From: Microcebus murinus
Taxonomy: Eukaryota > Chordata > Mammalia > Primates > Cheirogaleidae
Assembly: GCF_040939455.1 (NCBI RefSeq)
Contig: NC_134108.1
Coordinates: forward strand, 82,938,001 to 83,002,000
DNA: 64,000 bases
Direction of reading: 5' to 3'
In this document: positions 1 through 11,129 of the stretch, piece by piece
Layout of the letters: every line of letters starts with the position of its first letter
Numbering within the stretch: position 1 is the stretch's first letter
The notes under the pieces: generated by a model
What the model was told of the DNA's origin: nothing
The model's database searches: none
What the model saw: only the letters and a program-made list of their open reading frames with translations
Translations under genes and position numbers: made by a program

Positions 1-1439
1 AGCCTTGTCTGGTTCCAGTTCTAAGATGGCGGACAAGAAACACTGCCAGACAGAGTGTCTCTGCAGCAAAGACAGATTCTAGCAGAAATTAAAAAAAAGA
101 AGCAAGAAGACGAGCATACAGCAGACGAGGGCCGGAAGGAGGGGTACCTGAGACCCCGGGAGACTCCACGGGAGGAGGCTGCAGAGAAGAACTGGAGGCT
201 GAGACCACCAGAGCAGCCCGGAGACCAGCGGCAAGGGTAGGTGGATTTGCTGTTTCCCCTCCTCTGCATTTGGGACTGCTGGTGGGCTCCCAAGCGGGTG
301 GAGAGACCTGTGGACACCAGCCCAGAGACGGCCGCTGCCAGCCAGCAGTGAGCCTGTAGCGGATGCGGCACCAGGCTCCCAGCTCCCTCCCAGCACCTCC
401 GTGTGCACAGACCCCAGCCGCACGACAGATGCCATATTGCCTCCTCCTCCCCTCCGCCGACCCTACCCGCGGCTGCCAAGAGAGACAATACAGCCACCAG
501 CCAGAGGCACCTCCAGTGAACGGGACCTTCCCTTTTGGGACCCTACAGCTGACTCAGGGGAACTCAGACTGTGAGCTCCCTACCCGCCCGCCCTCCCAGG
601 TGCTGCTGGCACGGTGTCCCCAGGAGAACGGTGCCGACTCAGAGGCTGAGAGACATAGACCCAGCTTGGGCTCCCTGTGGGTGAATTGGGACCAGAACTC
701 CTCTCCCTGGTGGGGATACAGTTTGAACTCTGGGACCCAGAGGTCGGACCTGCAGACCAGATCCTGTGCACCGAGGTCTCGCATTACCCAGGGCACAGAA
801 GGGTTATACGTGAACAGCCTACTGAGGTGTGTGTGCCTTCAGGGGCAGATCAGCATCCTAGAGGGCAACTCTCCTCCCAAAAGGAGGCCATGCACCCCAG
901 GTGGCGTTCCTGCACAGGGAACCTCCCCACCGGCATCACAGTCCGGGGAGGCCTGGTGGCTTGTGGTCTGGCCTGCTGGCAGAGGCACAGGAGTAGCTGC
1001 GGACTTGGGGAGGGTGGAAAGAAGAGAGGCCCGCTCTAGACTGCGGGTCTCAGAAAGCCCCACCCCCACACCCAGACATTCTGGCTGAGTGGGACCATTC
1101 CAGCCCCGCCCTGACAGCTTTCCCTGGAAGTAGAGAACAGAACTTTGACCCCTGCTAACGGCATTGGTGGTGCCTGAGGGCAGGCTTACCTAACCCAGCT
1201 CCGCCCAGAACAAGAGCTGATAACAGTACACAAAAACAACAGCATAGCCTGTTCCTCCAAGCAAGCATCACCTACTGACAGGGATGGCATCCTGCACAGC
1301 CTTTTCATGGCACCCACTGACTCATTATACAGGGAGTGGTTGAATCTCACCCACAGACACCACCTAATGGCTCAGAAACTAAACAACGTGTGTGAATACT
1401 AAACAAAAACCTAAAGGAAAGAAACAACAACGGATTGAC
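1..1439 (+). mobile_element. LINE-1 5' UTR (young-looking, CpG-rich)
   Basis: This is the internal promoter region of an L1 retrotransposon. It is far richer in GC and CpG than the rest of the window and leads directly into an ORF1 N-terminus at 1440. A YY1-like motif at 23-32 suggests the true 5' end lies at or just before the window start, because human L1 carries its YY1 site about 13 bases from its 5' end. Long open frames on both strands (for example 363-1088 on the plus strand) come from the high GC content and show no recognisable protein. The region from about 1090 to 1439 becomes A-rich towards ORF1, as in other primate L1 5' UTRs. The element is not intact beyond ~1589. Confidence 0.8.
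23..32 (+). promoter_or_regulatory. YY1-like site of L1 5' UTR
   Basis: The bases aagatggcgg match the YY1 core (AAGATGGCGG). In human L1 a YY1 site near +13 to +21 directs the transcription start. Finding it here is motif matching only; binding is inferred. Confidence 0.5.
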
Positions 1440-1589
1440 ATGGGAAGAAATCAGCGAAGGAACTCAGGAAATATGAAGAACCAAACGGAAAACACACCCC
1501 CAAAGAGGAGCACCAGCCCCCTAGAAACGGACACCAACCAAAATCAGGCAACCAATATGACAGAAGAGGAATTTCGTATGTGGATCATA
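1440..1589 (+). pseudogene. L1 ORF1 N-terminal fragment
   Basis: About 50 codons resemble the start of L1 ORF1p, the RNA-binding trimeric chaperone of the L1 ribonucleoprotein. The frame opens MGRNQRRNSGN, then a proline/serine-rich PPKRSTSP stretch, then TEEEFRMW. These parallel the human N-terminus (MGKKQNRKTGN, a similar PPP/SSSP stretch, then an acidic segment). An in-frame ATG lies upstream at 1392+, but the ATG at 1440 fits the family start. The coiled coil, RRM and C-terminal domains are missing: the frame runs into inverted L1 3' UTR at about 1590 and stops at 1605-1607. It cannot make a functional ORF1p. Confidence 0.75.
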
Positions 1590-1693
1590 AGGGGGTACAA
1601 ATTTTAATGTTTCAATAAATGTCCTTTTCTCCCCTCCCCCCACAAGTCTTAGTTTCCAGCATGACCATCCCCCAGATGGTGCACATCTCTTAA
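1590..1693 (-). mobile_element. Inverted L1 3' UTR fragment
   Basis: Read on the minus strand, this segment contains the L1 3' UTR hallmarks seen on the plus strand at 23631-23650 and 39454-39473: gtgcaccatctgggggatgg, a G-rich run, then ...aaatttgtaccccc near its 3' end. The poly(A) tail expected just after the gtaccccc motif is missing, and the sequence passes straight into ORF1 of the plus-strand L1. About 100 bp remain, so this is a severely 5'-truncated copy or a rearranged piece. Confidence 0.75.
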
Positions 1694-1695
1694 TT

Positions 1696-1762
1696 GAAAA
1701 GATATCGAATCAACCTAAGTGCCCAACAACTGATGAGTGGATAAAGAAAATGTAGCATATAT

Positions 1763-1798
<36 letters not shown>

Positions 1799-2170
1799 AT
1801 GGAATACTACTTAGTCATAAAAAAGAAGGAAATCATGTCTTTTGCAGCAACTTGGATGGAACTGGAGACCATTATCATGAGTGAAATATTTCAGGAATGG
1901 AAAAACAAATAGTACATGTTTTCACTTATAAGTGAAGGATAAGCCATGTGTATGCATGGTCATACATAATGGCATAATGGACATTGGAGACTCAGAAGAG
2001 ATGAAGGTGGGAAGGAGTGAGGGATGAAAAATAAAATTACCTACTGGGTACTATTCAGGTGACAGGTACACAAATAGCCCAGACCTCACTACTATATATT
2101 CATCCATGTAACAAAAAAAGTTGTATCCCCTAAATCTATTGAAATAAAATCAAATACAAATAAAATAATA
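1696..2170 (+). mobile_element. Older L1 ORF2 end and 3' UTR
   Basis: Typical end-of-ORF2 sequence of older primate L1s is visible: gatgagtggataaagaaaatg, ccatggaatactacttag, cttttgcagcaac, then tacatgttttcacttataag. A degenerate 3' UTR follows, ending in an A-rich tail near 2160 (aataaaatcaaatacaaat). Stops and a CA expansion break the reading frame. It is a different, older L1 type than the elements at 21610 and 39195. Confidence 0.85.
1766..1797. repeat. (CA)n microsatellite
   Basis: About 15 uninterrupted CA units expanded inside the old L1 ORF2 remnant, where L1 normally reads tatatacaccatgg. Confidence 0.95.
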
Positions 2171-2369
2171 ATACAAAAGCATATAATGAGTTGTTAGTCT
2201 GAATTGTTTACTTAATATGGGAAGACTGCTATGTAAGTAATTATGTGTACTTACTATGTTTGCATGTAGATGGAGAAAGCTTTTATGGTGAATAGGAAAT
2301 TATGCTAACCGGTTTTCCCAGTTAGAAGTAATTGCCTGTAGATATAAAATCGAATATCAAACACAGAAA

Positions 2370-2720
2370 TCTCCCAAGAATTTAGCATGGGAAGAGCACT
2401 GGATACATAAGAGGAGGTAAAACTAGCATGATCTGTAAAGTTTAGGTCATGATAGAGGTAGTGATCAACATTTTTTTTTTCCTATGTGATACTCAAAGCC
2501 CTGAAGGATTTTAAACAGAGAAATGATAATCAGCATTTTATCTTAGAGAAATCACTAGGCAGTGAAGAATCATAAGAGTGAGATTATTGACCGAAGCTCA
2601 GCTAGAAATCACCCGACAATCCAGGAAAGAGCCGGAATTAAGATAGTGGTTTAGAATTACCATCATGTGGTGACTGGTGGAATGTGAGAATTGAAGAAGT
2701 AATATGGTTTCTAGAAATGC
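2370..2720. repeat. Ancient L2-like interspersed repeat
   Basis: A diverged copy of a mammalian-wide old repeat. Recognisable pieces are ctgaaggattttaaacagagaaatgat, ccaggaaagag and gtggtgactggtggaatg; related text recurs at 20660-20880, 34440-34960 and 39690-40770. I relate it to L2 antisense sequence, but the family name is not verified. Confidence 0.4.
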
Positions 2721-2904
2721 TTTCCGGTTATTACGTCTTGGGAGATCAGGGTTAGTCTAATCATAATCATAATCACTTTCTTGGGTCCCAAGGACTTTTT
2801 CCTTCATGAGCCATATTCTCTGGGGAAAAGGTTAAAAATTACATTTATGACTATGTTGGGATAGTTGGTGGACGAGGAGCATGAACATTGTTGAGAATTT
2901 TTTA

Positions 2905-3000
2905 GAATTTCAGGCTTTACTCTAGACCTACTGAATTAGAATCGATATTAAACAAGATCCTCAGTTACTCTATAAGCACATTAAAGTTTGAGACATTCTG
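2905..3000 (+). repeat. MER5-like DNA transposon fragment
   Basis: Pieces such as agacctactgaattagaatc and gcacattaaagtttgaga match the internal and terminal parts of the MER5/hAT-Charlie group. Nonautonomous and old; only ~95 bp is recognisable. Confidence 0.4.
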
Positions 3001-3204
3001 ACCTAGATACCATGGAATTAATTAGTATTAGATAGCAGAGAAAAATTTTCCCCGAGAAAAAATGTGAAAAAATAAGGTGGATGCAGATATTAAGTTTGTA
3101 GCTGATTAAATAAAGAAGGCAGATACCGATTACTTCAACTTTCTCTGACAGTAGATGGCAAGCTCTTCTACTAACAGAGAAGAGACCAGGGCTAGCACAG
3201 TGCT

Positions 3205-3552
3205 ATGGTCTGATGTGGTGCCTCAGAATTCATATGTTAAAACCTAATCACCAATGTGATGGTATTAGTAAGTGTAATTTTGGGCAGTGATTCGGTTATG
3301 ATGGGAGATTCCTCATTAATAGGATTAGTGCCCTTGTAAAAGGAGTCCCAGAGAACTGCCTTGCTTCTTCCACTATGTGAGGACACAGTAATAAAACAGC
3401 ATCTATGAATAGTTCCTCCCTAGACACCAAATCTGCTGGCACCTTGATCTTGGACTTCCCAGCCTGCAAAACTGTGAGAAATAAATTTCTGTTTTTATAA
3501 ACTACACAATCTGTTATATTTCTTATAGCATCTCAAAGGGAATAAGATATAC
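3205..3552 (+). repeat. MLT1-type LTR (ERVL-MaLR)
   Basis: The plus strand follows the MLT1 LTR layout: a tatggtctgatgtgg start, aattcatatgttaaaac, gggattagtgcccttgtaa, tatgtgaggacacag, then aatctgctggcaccttgatc and aactgtgagaaataaatttc, with a stretch resembling the LTR end at ~3550. It is a solitary LTR with many substitutions. No internal retroviral genes are seen next to it. Confidence 0.85.
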
Positions 3553-3559
3553 ATGTTAG

Positions 3560-5690
3560 GAACAGTCACCTATTGTTAGATAGTAATTAAAAAAAATAGC
3601 TGTGTGGAATAAGGGAAGTAGCTTCTCAGAGATTCCAAATGTCTGCTGATAAGTGTTTGTTTTATATGGTGGGATAGAAAGAGGAGAGGTGATAACTAAG
3701 ATACATTAGCACCAAGAATGATGTACCAACATGAATTTTTTTCAGCCGCTCTCAGCATGTTTAGAAATAGAGAATTCAGAAATTCATAGCAATCTAAGAT
3801 TAGGAAGAAGGTAAGTGGCCAAGTATGTTGACAGTGCTAGTCAGAGAGTTAGTACTTTTAATAATGTATTTTTGGTTGTGAGTGTAAGATTGCTGTATCG
3901 GAACACCAGTGAAGTCAAAAGGATTAACAGGCACTGAGAAAAGGTAGCATTCAAGAAAAGGTTGAGATTAATGAGACTGAAGAACACATTTACAGGGAGC
4001 ACAGTATAAAAAGATAGGGATTAGGGATCATAATCAGAAAATGGCATGGCAGGGTTTAAATTTTTGCAAGTTGATGAATCTTGGATTTTGCACTTCCTGG
4101 AAAGTGAATTACTAAGTAAAGCCCAGAATTACGAGAGGAAAAGAGATCAAATAATTTGTTTCTAAGATGTTGGGTAATCATTCACATATTACTATATTCG
4201 GAAGCATACCCACTCCTTTCACCAAAGCTCCTGGGCTGCTATGATAGCAGAGGGGAGGACTATGAGCTCACTGCCATGTCTTCACTGAGAAATACAACTG
4301 AGAAGGACTGACAAAACTAGGTAGCGTGGCGAGGCATAGGTGGTGGTGGTCATCATTTGCAGATAGAAAACTAAAAATCCAAAAGTGCTACAGAAATGTA
4401 AATTCTATGTCTGGAAACTCAAATATGTGGAGAATGAAAGAGCAGCCTTCCATACAGAGAGCTGCAGGGAGAGGCAGGTTTCACTGTAATCACTGGATTT
4501 GAAGAACAGCTTTTACAAAAACTTTTAGGATAAGGTAAGTATTAATTAATACAGAGTAAAAGGGAGGTAAGCTGAAGAGGCAAGATAGAAGTATTCATGT
4601 GTGAATTTGAAGAGACTCTTCTCTAGGTGGGGAAAGAGAAGAAAAAATTATTCCTATGGGTACACTAACCTGTATGTGAAGTCAACAGTTGCCTCCTTTT
4701 AATTTAGAGAACTCTGACACAAGAAGAGAGAATTAAGTGACACTTTTAAGGCTTTGAAGTCCAATGCCTGCCTCCCACCCCCAAAATATTCTTCCTACAT
4801 AGTGTCGAGAATCTAGGTGGGTCAAGAAGGATATATAAGCAGTATCTGGGAAATATCCTTTGCCGGTACCAGTGATTCTGGGTTTGAGGAGTAGCACCAT
4901 GATCCTGGCCATGCGTTTTGTAACCTTCTACCATCACTCCTAAAGCAAGTAAACAATTCATAAATGGTGCTTGGACTACTCTGTCTCCATTTCATTCAGT
5001 ATGCTTATTTACCTCAGGTTACATTTATGTATGATCTCTGTGAATGTCTGCCTTTTCTACTGGGCTGAGACTTACTTTACATACAATTACTATAAATTAG
5101 TCATCCCTATGCTCTCTTTTCCAACACTCAACCAAGTACTGTATATAATATTCAATAAATCAATAAATCCCAATGGTTCTATGCTCCAGGGTCCTGCAGT
5201 CTCAGGCAGCAAAATGGTATTCTTTGAGTAATGACTTCATATTCTTTCAGCAAGTACGGGGTAACCGTATGCCTGAGAACCAGACCATAAGATTTATTTA
5301 AAAAAAAAAAAAAGCAAAAATAAATGACCTGCTTTTTGTTTAATTTCCAAGTAGCTAGATTATCTCTTTGGGTTAAATGTGGATAATTCAATCATTAACA
5401 TGGTAGTTTACAATATGTTGCTCCTTGATGTACTAGGACCAGTGCAATGTTCCAAGACCACTACTATTACGTTATGGGAAATTCAATAAAATCCTCTTTC
5501 CTTATCAGCAAAAGCTTAAATTTTATATACAAGAAACATTATCTCTACAAATATGTTTAGGATAGCAGTTTGAACTAAGATTATTTTATCACTATGCTTA
5601 GTTTTACTTATATTTAAGCTTTGCTTTTCCTAAAACATGCAATTTTGTAAAAATGTTTCTCAGAGTCCTATTTCTTTTGCTATTTGTCAG
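3560..5690. other. Unassigned AT-rich sequence
   Basis: No gene or clear repeat was recognised. Purine-rich text at about 3640-4620 is reminiscent of very old L2-like debris but cannot be aligned by eye. A poly(A) run sits at 5300-5313. Confidence 0.5.
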
Positions 5691-6080
5691 GAATGTGTTT
5701 CATTGCAAATAACTGAAAACCAACTAATGCATATAGATTTTTCCCCCTCACTTATAAGAAGTATGGCATTAAGCAGACCAGAGCTGGTATACAGGCTTCA
5801 TGATGCTATAAGAAACTAAGTGCTTTTTAATACTTTTGTGTGCCATTTGCAGGTTGTGGCTTTTTCCTGAAAGTTGCAAGATGACTGCTGTGCTTATTTA
5901 CATGCTCCTGAAAAGAAAGGAGAAAATGACAAAGGGCAAAAAAGACATGCCTGCCAAGCTTCTCTCTTTTAGAAAGGCTTTCTGGAAGCTCTACTCAAGG
6001 TTTCTACCTTTATTGCACTGGCCAGAACTAGGCCAGGTGGCCCCTTCTAGACCAATCACACTAGGAAGATGATCTAAAAT
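5690..6080 (+). repeat. Unnamed old interspersed repeat, copy 1
   Basis: This contains a layout seen again at 12695-12930 and 41825-42090: a run like ttgcaaataactgaaaacca, then gttgcaagatgactgctg, then actggccagaactaggcca and ccaatcac. It appears to be a medium-reiteration mammalian repeat; I do not recall its database name. Confidence 0.35.
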
Positions 6081-7120
6081 AAAAGGATTGTGAATAGAGT
6101 TTGTTAATCTAATCACAGCATCCATTACATGCCTTTTATCTTGGATTGTTGGGTATCCAATACACTTTTCTGAGATACATATGATCTTGGCATCAAATAC
6201 CATATTCCTTTGCATATTTTTCAGGCAGATTTATCTTTTACAAGGAAAATTAATAAACTTTTAAATAATAATAGCTTATATTTATTAGCCATTTACTTAG
6301 TAATGCTTCGCAAAATGACCTTATTTAATCATGATTCTATATGGCATCAGAGAAGAACTGGGTCTTAGATTGAACATGTTACCAGAAGTCTAAATGTTTC
6401 TTCCATTTTATCAATAATTTATATTTGGTAAGCATAAATTAAACCTCTCTTCCTCTCCTCCTCTTACCCATCTTCCTCCTTTTTCTTCTTCTCTTTTGGT
6501 CTATCTTTCCTTTGTGGAAGATCTTACTATCAGAGAAGACAGTGCTATAGTATAGTATTCAAGTGCTGTTAAAAGTGATACACTTTGAAGACAGTTATGA
6601 TGTCAAACGATTTTGCAAAATGCTGGATAAAATCCAAATTTGAAAATGTTTATTTATATGATTATTATTTGTTTGCCCAGATGAATAATAAGCTTTCTGA
6701 GTGTGGCTGCTGAGTGTTCCTGCATATAAACCCAGGGTCTAGTATAATATTCAGTACAAAGTACACCATAAATAATTATTTTTAGATAAATCTTAAAATT
6801 CTTAATATGCTAATGTTGGAGTAACATTCTAAGTGAGAGAATGTAGTGTTAAGCCTCTGCTTATCGAAATAATCACTGCATGATTTAAAAAATACGTTAT
6901 AGTTTTTAAATTTATAATACATGAAAAATATATAAAATTTGAAGTTAAAAAATAAATACAGCAGAAAGTAATCCTCCTTACCTAACTTTTTTTCTAAGTA
7001 TATGATTACTGTTCGTAAAGCAAACACTGTTACCAATATTTTGGATATTCTCTTAGAGAAAAGCTATGTGTGTGTGTAATTTTATCTGAGATTTCACTAT
7101 GTTCTTATACTATGCTCCTA
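6080..7120. other. Unassigned AT-rich sequence
   Basis: No gene, RNA or certain repeat was recognised. A pyrimidine tract lies at about 6445-6500. Short open frames here have no family resemblance. Confidence 0.5.
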
Positions 7121-7720
7121 CTCTGTAACTTGATCTTTTCACTAAACAGAACATTTTATACTCTACACCAGCAGATATAAAGTTATTTCATTCTACTTTT
7201 GGCAACAGCATAGTATTTCGTAGTACAGACCCAACAATATATAGCCAATCACTATTTACATTGTTTTCTCTGCATGGGTGTACACCTAGCAGTTTGGGAG
7301 GCTGAGAATGGCAGATCGCTCAAGGTCAGGAGTTCGAAACCAGCCTGAGCAAGAGCGAGACCCCATCTGTACTAAAAATAGAAAGAAATTAATTGGACAA
7401 CTAAAAATATATAGAAAAAATTAGCCAGGCATAGTGGCACGTGCCTGCAGTCCCAGCTAATTGGGAGGCTGAGTCAGTAGGATCACTTGAGCCCAGGAGT
7501 TTGAGGTTGCTATGAGCTAGGTTGATGCCACAGCACTCTAGCCCAGGCAACAGAGTGAGACTCTGACTCAAAAAAAAAAAAAAAAAAAAAGAGTATTTGT
7601 GGGATAAATTTCAGGGCATGAATTTGTTTAGCAAAGTGTATGTGAATTACAAAATTTAGCAGATTGCCCAATTTCTTTCCATCAAGGTTATATGAATTTA
7701 TACTTTTATCTAAGTAATGG
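7120..7720 (-). mobile_element. Old L1M antisense remnant, split by Alu
   Basis: At 7170-7265, wording like ggcaacagcatagtatttcg and catttac(attg) resembles the antisense of L1 near the end of ORF2 (gctgcatagtattcc...). Text after the Alu (7595-7720: gagtatttgtgggataaatttc) could be its continuation. Highly diverged, so the assignment is tentative. Confidence 0.35.
7278..7590 (+). mobile_element. Alu SINE with strepsirrhine-type insert
   Basis: A dimeric Alu with left arm (gtcaggagttcgaaaccagc, gagcaagagcgagacc), the extra segment attaattggacaactaaa, right arm (agtcccagctaattgggagg, tgagcccaggagtttgagg) and a 3' A-tail at 7571-7590. The 5' end is degraded: about ten bases of the 'cacctgtaatcctagcac' region are missing. 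Derived from 7SL RNA and mobilised by L1 proteins; no flanking target duplication was found. Confidence 0.95.
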
Positions 7721-7916
7721 ATAAATTTCTGTTTCCACTTAGCTTATAAAGTACTGCATGTAATCAGTTTGTCATCCATTTTGTACAGGTCTCCACAAAT
7801 TATAGTTTAGCAAAGTGGTCTTTTATGACTTTTAAATTTATTCTGTTGGGATCTGCAGCATTATATCTTCATTTGGATTTTTGTGCTTTTTTCCTTTTAG
7901 TGTGATAAACCAGCCT

Positions 7917-7966
7917 ACCTTCTTTCTTCCTTCCTCCTTCTTTCCTCTCTTTCTTTCTTTTGCTTT
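7917..7966. repeat. Polypyrimidine CT-rich tract
   Basis: An imperfect (CTTT)/(CCTT) tract on the plus strand. Confidence 0.9.
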
Positions 7967-8017
7967 TTAATTTGGTAAATTTTCTGTTGTTTTAACTAAC
8001 TCCTTCCATTTTGAATT

Positions 8018-8107
8018 GTGTGTGTGTGTGTGTGTGTGTATGAGAGAGAGAGAGAGAGAGAGAAACACAGAGAGAGAAACAGAGAGAGAGAAACAGAGAG
8101 AGAGAGC
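8018..8107. repeat. Compound (TG)n-(AG)n microsatellite
   Basis: About eleven TG units pass into (GA)n. Three imperfect repeats of gagagagaaacagagag then follow, a higher-order unit of roughly 16 bp inside the GA part. Confidence 0.95.
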
Positions 8108-8129
8108 TAGTACATGGTTTTTGATTTAA

Positions 8130-8260
8130 ATATACTATTTTAGTTAATCATCACAAAGACTCAGGGCATTTTAGAGATGAGGAGGATACAAAGAAGATTT
8201 AGTACTTTATTGCAGGGCACACAGCTAGATAAGATAAATCTAAAATTATTTGATTTTAAA
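8130..8260 (-). repeat. MIR SINE fragment
   Basis: Antisense MIR wording is visible (taatcatcacaaagactcagggcatttta, gatgaggaggatacaaag, gggcacacagctagataag), corresponding to the CORE and middle region. An ancient tRNA-derived SINE, heavily mutated. Confidence 0.6.
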
Positions 8261-8564
8261 TCTAAACAATCTTTGCTAAACCAGGAACCTTCCAATTATA
8301 ATCAAAGTGTTAACATAGTTTTATCAATGTTTTGTGTTATATTTTATTATGACAAAGTAATTTAATTGAAGGAAAAACTCTCTATGATTGGTCACATATA
8401 CAGAAAATCAGAAATATTCTCAAGTATAAATATTTTTATAACATCATTTTTAATGAATAATATTATAGTTTGTTCAAATATGTATTTCAATATTTTCAGG
8501 GGAAAAAAGGCTTGGCATCTTTAAAAATAAACTGGAAATTGATATCTGAAAGTGATTTATAATA

Positions 8565-8790
8565 ATTACAATCCCTTGTGTGTTAACTATGCACCTTGTG
8601 GACATATATATATATATACATTTTTTTTTGCATCTTTACACAGCCTTATGTGGTATAAAATATGATTATCACCATTTTGTAGTTGAGAATAAAAAGCTAA
8701 ACAGTTGAGTTTAAGACCCATAAACACATTTTATGAGAGCAGAAGCTGGCATTTCAACCCATGTCTGATATCAAAGGCCCTGCTCTTAAT
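8565..8790 (-). repeat. MIR SINE
   Basis: Antisense order matches MIR: gtgttaactatgcacct, tctttacacagcctta, attatcaccattttgtagttgag, then catttcaacccatgtctg and ggccctgctcttaatta near the tRNA-like head. A short (TA)n and T-run at 8603-8629 interrupts it. Confidence 0.75.
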
Positions 8791-8794
8791 TACA

Positions 8795-9550
8795 AAGTAA
8801 TAATGTTGTCCAACTTTGTTGAATGAAATAAATTATTTCAATGAAAAATATATTAATTGACCAAGGGGGAGGGGAGTTGAGAAGGACTTGAGGAATTATA
8901 TAGATGACTAGTTTTCAGAGTAAGATTTGCCTGACTAAATGAGTTCAAGTGAAAGTCAGATGATTCATAGGGTGTTGTGAGATTTCTTATCACAAAACAG
9001 CAAAATTGAAGAATTCTGAGAGGAATGCAGAAATGTTGTGGAAAAAAAGATGATTTTCTATTTTGAAGAGTTATACTCCAGTTCCCCCTAGATTCTTAAG
9101 GGAGAACTAAGTAAGTTACAGATAGAGTAATTAGAATTAAAAGGTAGTTGTCATCTATGGATTGGAGAAAGGGATTAGGTAAATTTTGGTATTTAATGTA
9201 AACTTCTGAAATATTGTCTTAAACTATAATTAAAACTGAAGAGTGGTACATTCCCAAAATGAAAAAATGCTTAATTTTTCTAATAAGGACATTCAAATGT
9301 AAGCAGTAGCAATTACTGTTGAAATTTCCTAGGAGATAAATCATAGATATTTGCATTAAAAACATATTTGACATTACATTCTTTGTTAAACTTGGCAAGG
9401 ATTAGTTGAGTACATTAAAATTTACTGTATATTTTATCATATGTGAAGAAAGCTCATGTATACAATTCTACTTTCTCTTGGGAGTGCACGCCTGGGACAA
9501 CATTACTATTTTGTTTAATGGAAACATGTATTAATATAGTCTTATATCTT
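8795..9550. other. Unassigned AT-rich sequence
   Basis: Nothing recognisable as gene, RNA or repeat family was seen. Confidence 0.5.
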
Positions 9551-9554
9551 CATC

Positions 9555-9785
9555 AGTCATGAAAGGCAGCAGGACATGGTAGAAAGAGTTTTAGATATAC
9601 AGTAATACATGCCTGCGTTTGAATCCTGGATTACATAGCTATGGGCAAATATATTAGCCTCTTGGCTTTCAGTTCCCTTAGCAATAAAAGGGGGAGGCAT
9701 AATAACACAATTGTAGAGTCGTGATAAGAATTTCAAATTGTTAGGAAAAAAGTACCTGGGAAATGATAGGCACCCAATTATTTTA
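9555..9785 (+). repeat. MIR SINE
   Basis: Sense MIR order: gcagcaggacatggtagaaag head, gcgtttgaatcctggatt (B-box region), agctatgggcaaatat, cttagcaataaaaggggg, and tgataggcacccaatta at the 3' end. Old and diverged but collinear with the consensus. Confidence 0.7.
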
Positions 9786-9789
9786 AGCC

Positions 9790-11120
9790 TAGGGCTAGCT
9801 AATAAGACATACCTCTATAGAGCTGATCAATAAAACTTTTGCAACACTGGGATCACAGCTGAAAGGACTGAATACTTCATTCTTTCATTCATTTGTTCAT
9901 TTCAAATGTCAATTACATTCAATGCCAAGTATATTCCAATATCAAGGCTTTAATATTTGCTTCATCAGAAATGTCCTTTCCCACATATTCAGAAGGAATA
10001 AATTCTGGTGCTCTATTGCACAGTATCGTGACCATATTTTAATAATAATGTATTGTATACATCAAAATAGGCAAAACAGAGAATTATACATATTCTTTTC
10101 ACAAAGAAATGATAAATATTTGAGGTGATGCATATGTCAATTAACCTGATTTGACCATTCCACAATATATCCATGTGGAACCACAACATTGTACCCCATA
10201 AATATATAGTTATTATTTTGCAATTAAAAATAAAAACTTACAATAATATAATTTTACAATATTCTCTAATGTTGATATGCTGACTCGTGTTTATGAATAT
10301 ACAATATTTATTTTCCCTGTTTTGATTTTGAATATTTTGACATTTCAAATAATGCTATAATGGACATATTTGTACATGTAAGTTGTTGTCTAATTCTGAT
10401 AGTTTTCTTAGGATCAAATCCTAGACTGGCATAGTATGATAAAATGATTCACATTTTATGCTTCCTTAAATACCTTGACACAAGCAGTAGATTCATTGGC
10501 TGCAGTTAGCCCAGTACCCTGCTGCTAATAACTGAAGATATTTCTTTAATTGCATATGTAGGTTTTTGAGTAAGGGAATATAATGAAATGTATAGAAGAA
10601 TCTCAGACAAATTAGGTGATTTAAGGTAGTCTGGAGGGTTAAAAATGTTTCATGAAATTGATCAGTATGAATTATGCAATAAGGGAAGCAATAGGTTGTA
10701 ACAATTGTGGATGAGGGTGCTCAAAATCTCAGTTGGAAAATAAGACTTTAAAGTAGATTTGAGGATGGCTTTTGGCCATTCACATAGAAGCCAATGACTG
10801 CCAAAATAGACAACAGATTAAAATGCCCAATCAACAAATATGGTGTCATATTTATAACTATAATATTAATATAAGATAATCAAGATTAATATTACTGTAA
10901 AGAAGCCTCTAGTGTTTGTGCTATCTAGTTTACCATATGCAAACTAAACTATTTAATGACATCATAGTGTTAGAAAATTAAAAAAATATTTTGAACTATT
11001 CTTCATTTAAAAATATGAGTATGTAATTCACCCAGTTTATATTATTAATAGATACAAGCCGCTATATTTTTTATTTCCTGTTTTCCAAAGCATTGGAATG
11101 CCCTCAAATTCACTTAAGCA
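9790..11120. other. Unassigned AT-rich sequence with possible L1M trace
   Basis: At 10280-10440, phrases such as aataatgctataatggacat resemble antisense L1M ORF2 end sequence, but weakly. The remainder shows no gene or recognised repeat. Confidence 0.4.
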
Positions 11121-11129
11121 TGTACTAAA

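Noticed and set aside
363..1088. 241-codon frame as a host protein gene
   Set aside because: It lies wholly in a GC-rich L1 5' UTR, has overlapping long frames on both strands, and shows no domains.
3205..3552. Provirus with internal genes next to the MLT1 LTRs
   Set aside because: No gag, pol or env-like frames flank any of the MaLR LTRs; they are solitary.
8018..8107. Repeat array as CRISPR-like or satellite
   Set aside because: Simple dinucleotide expansion with imperfect GA-rich higher-order units; no spacers and a vertebrate genome.
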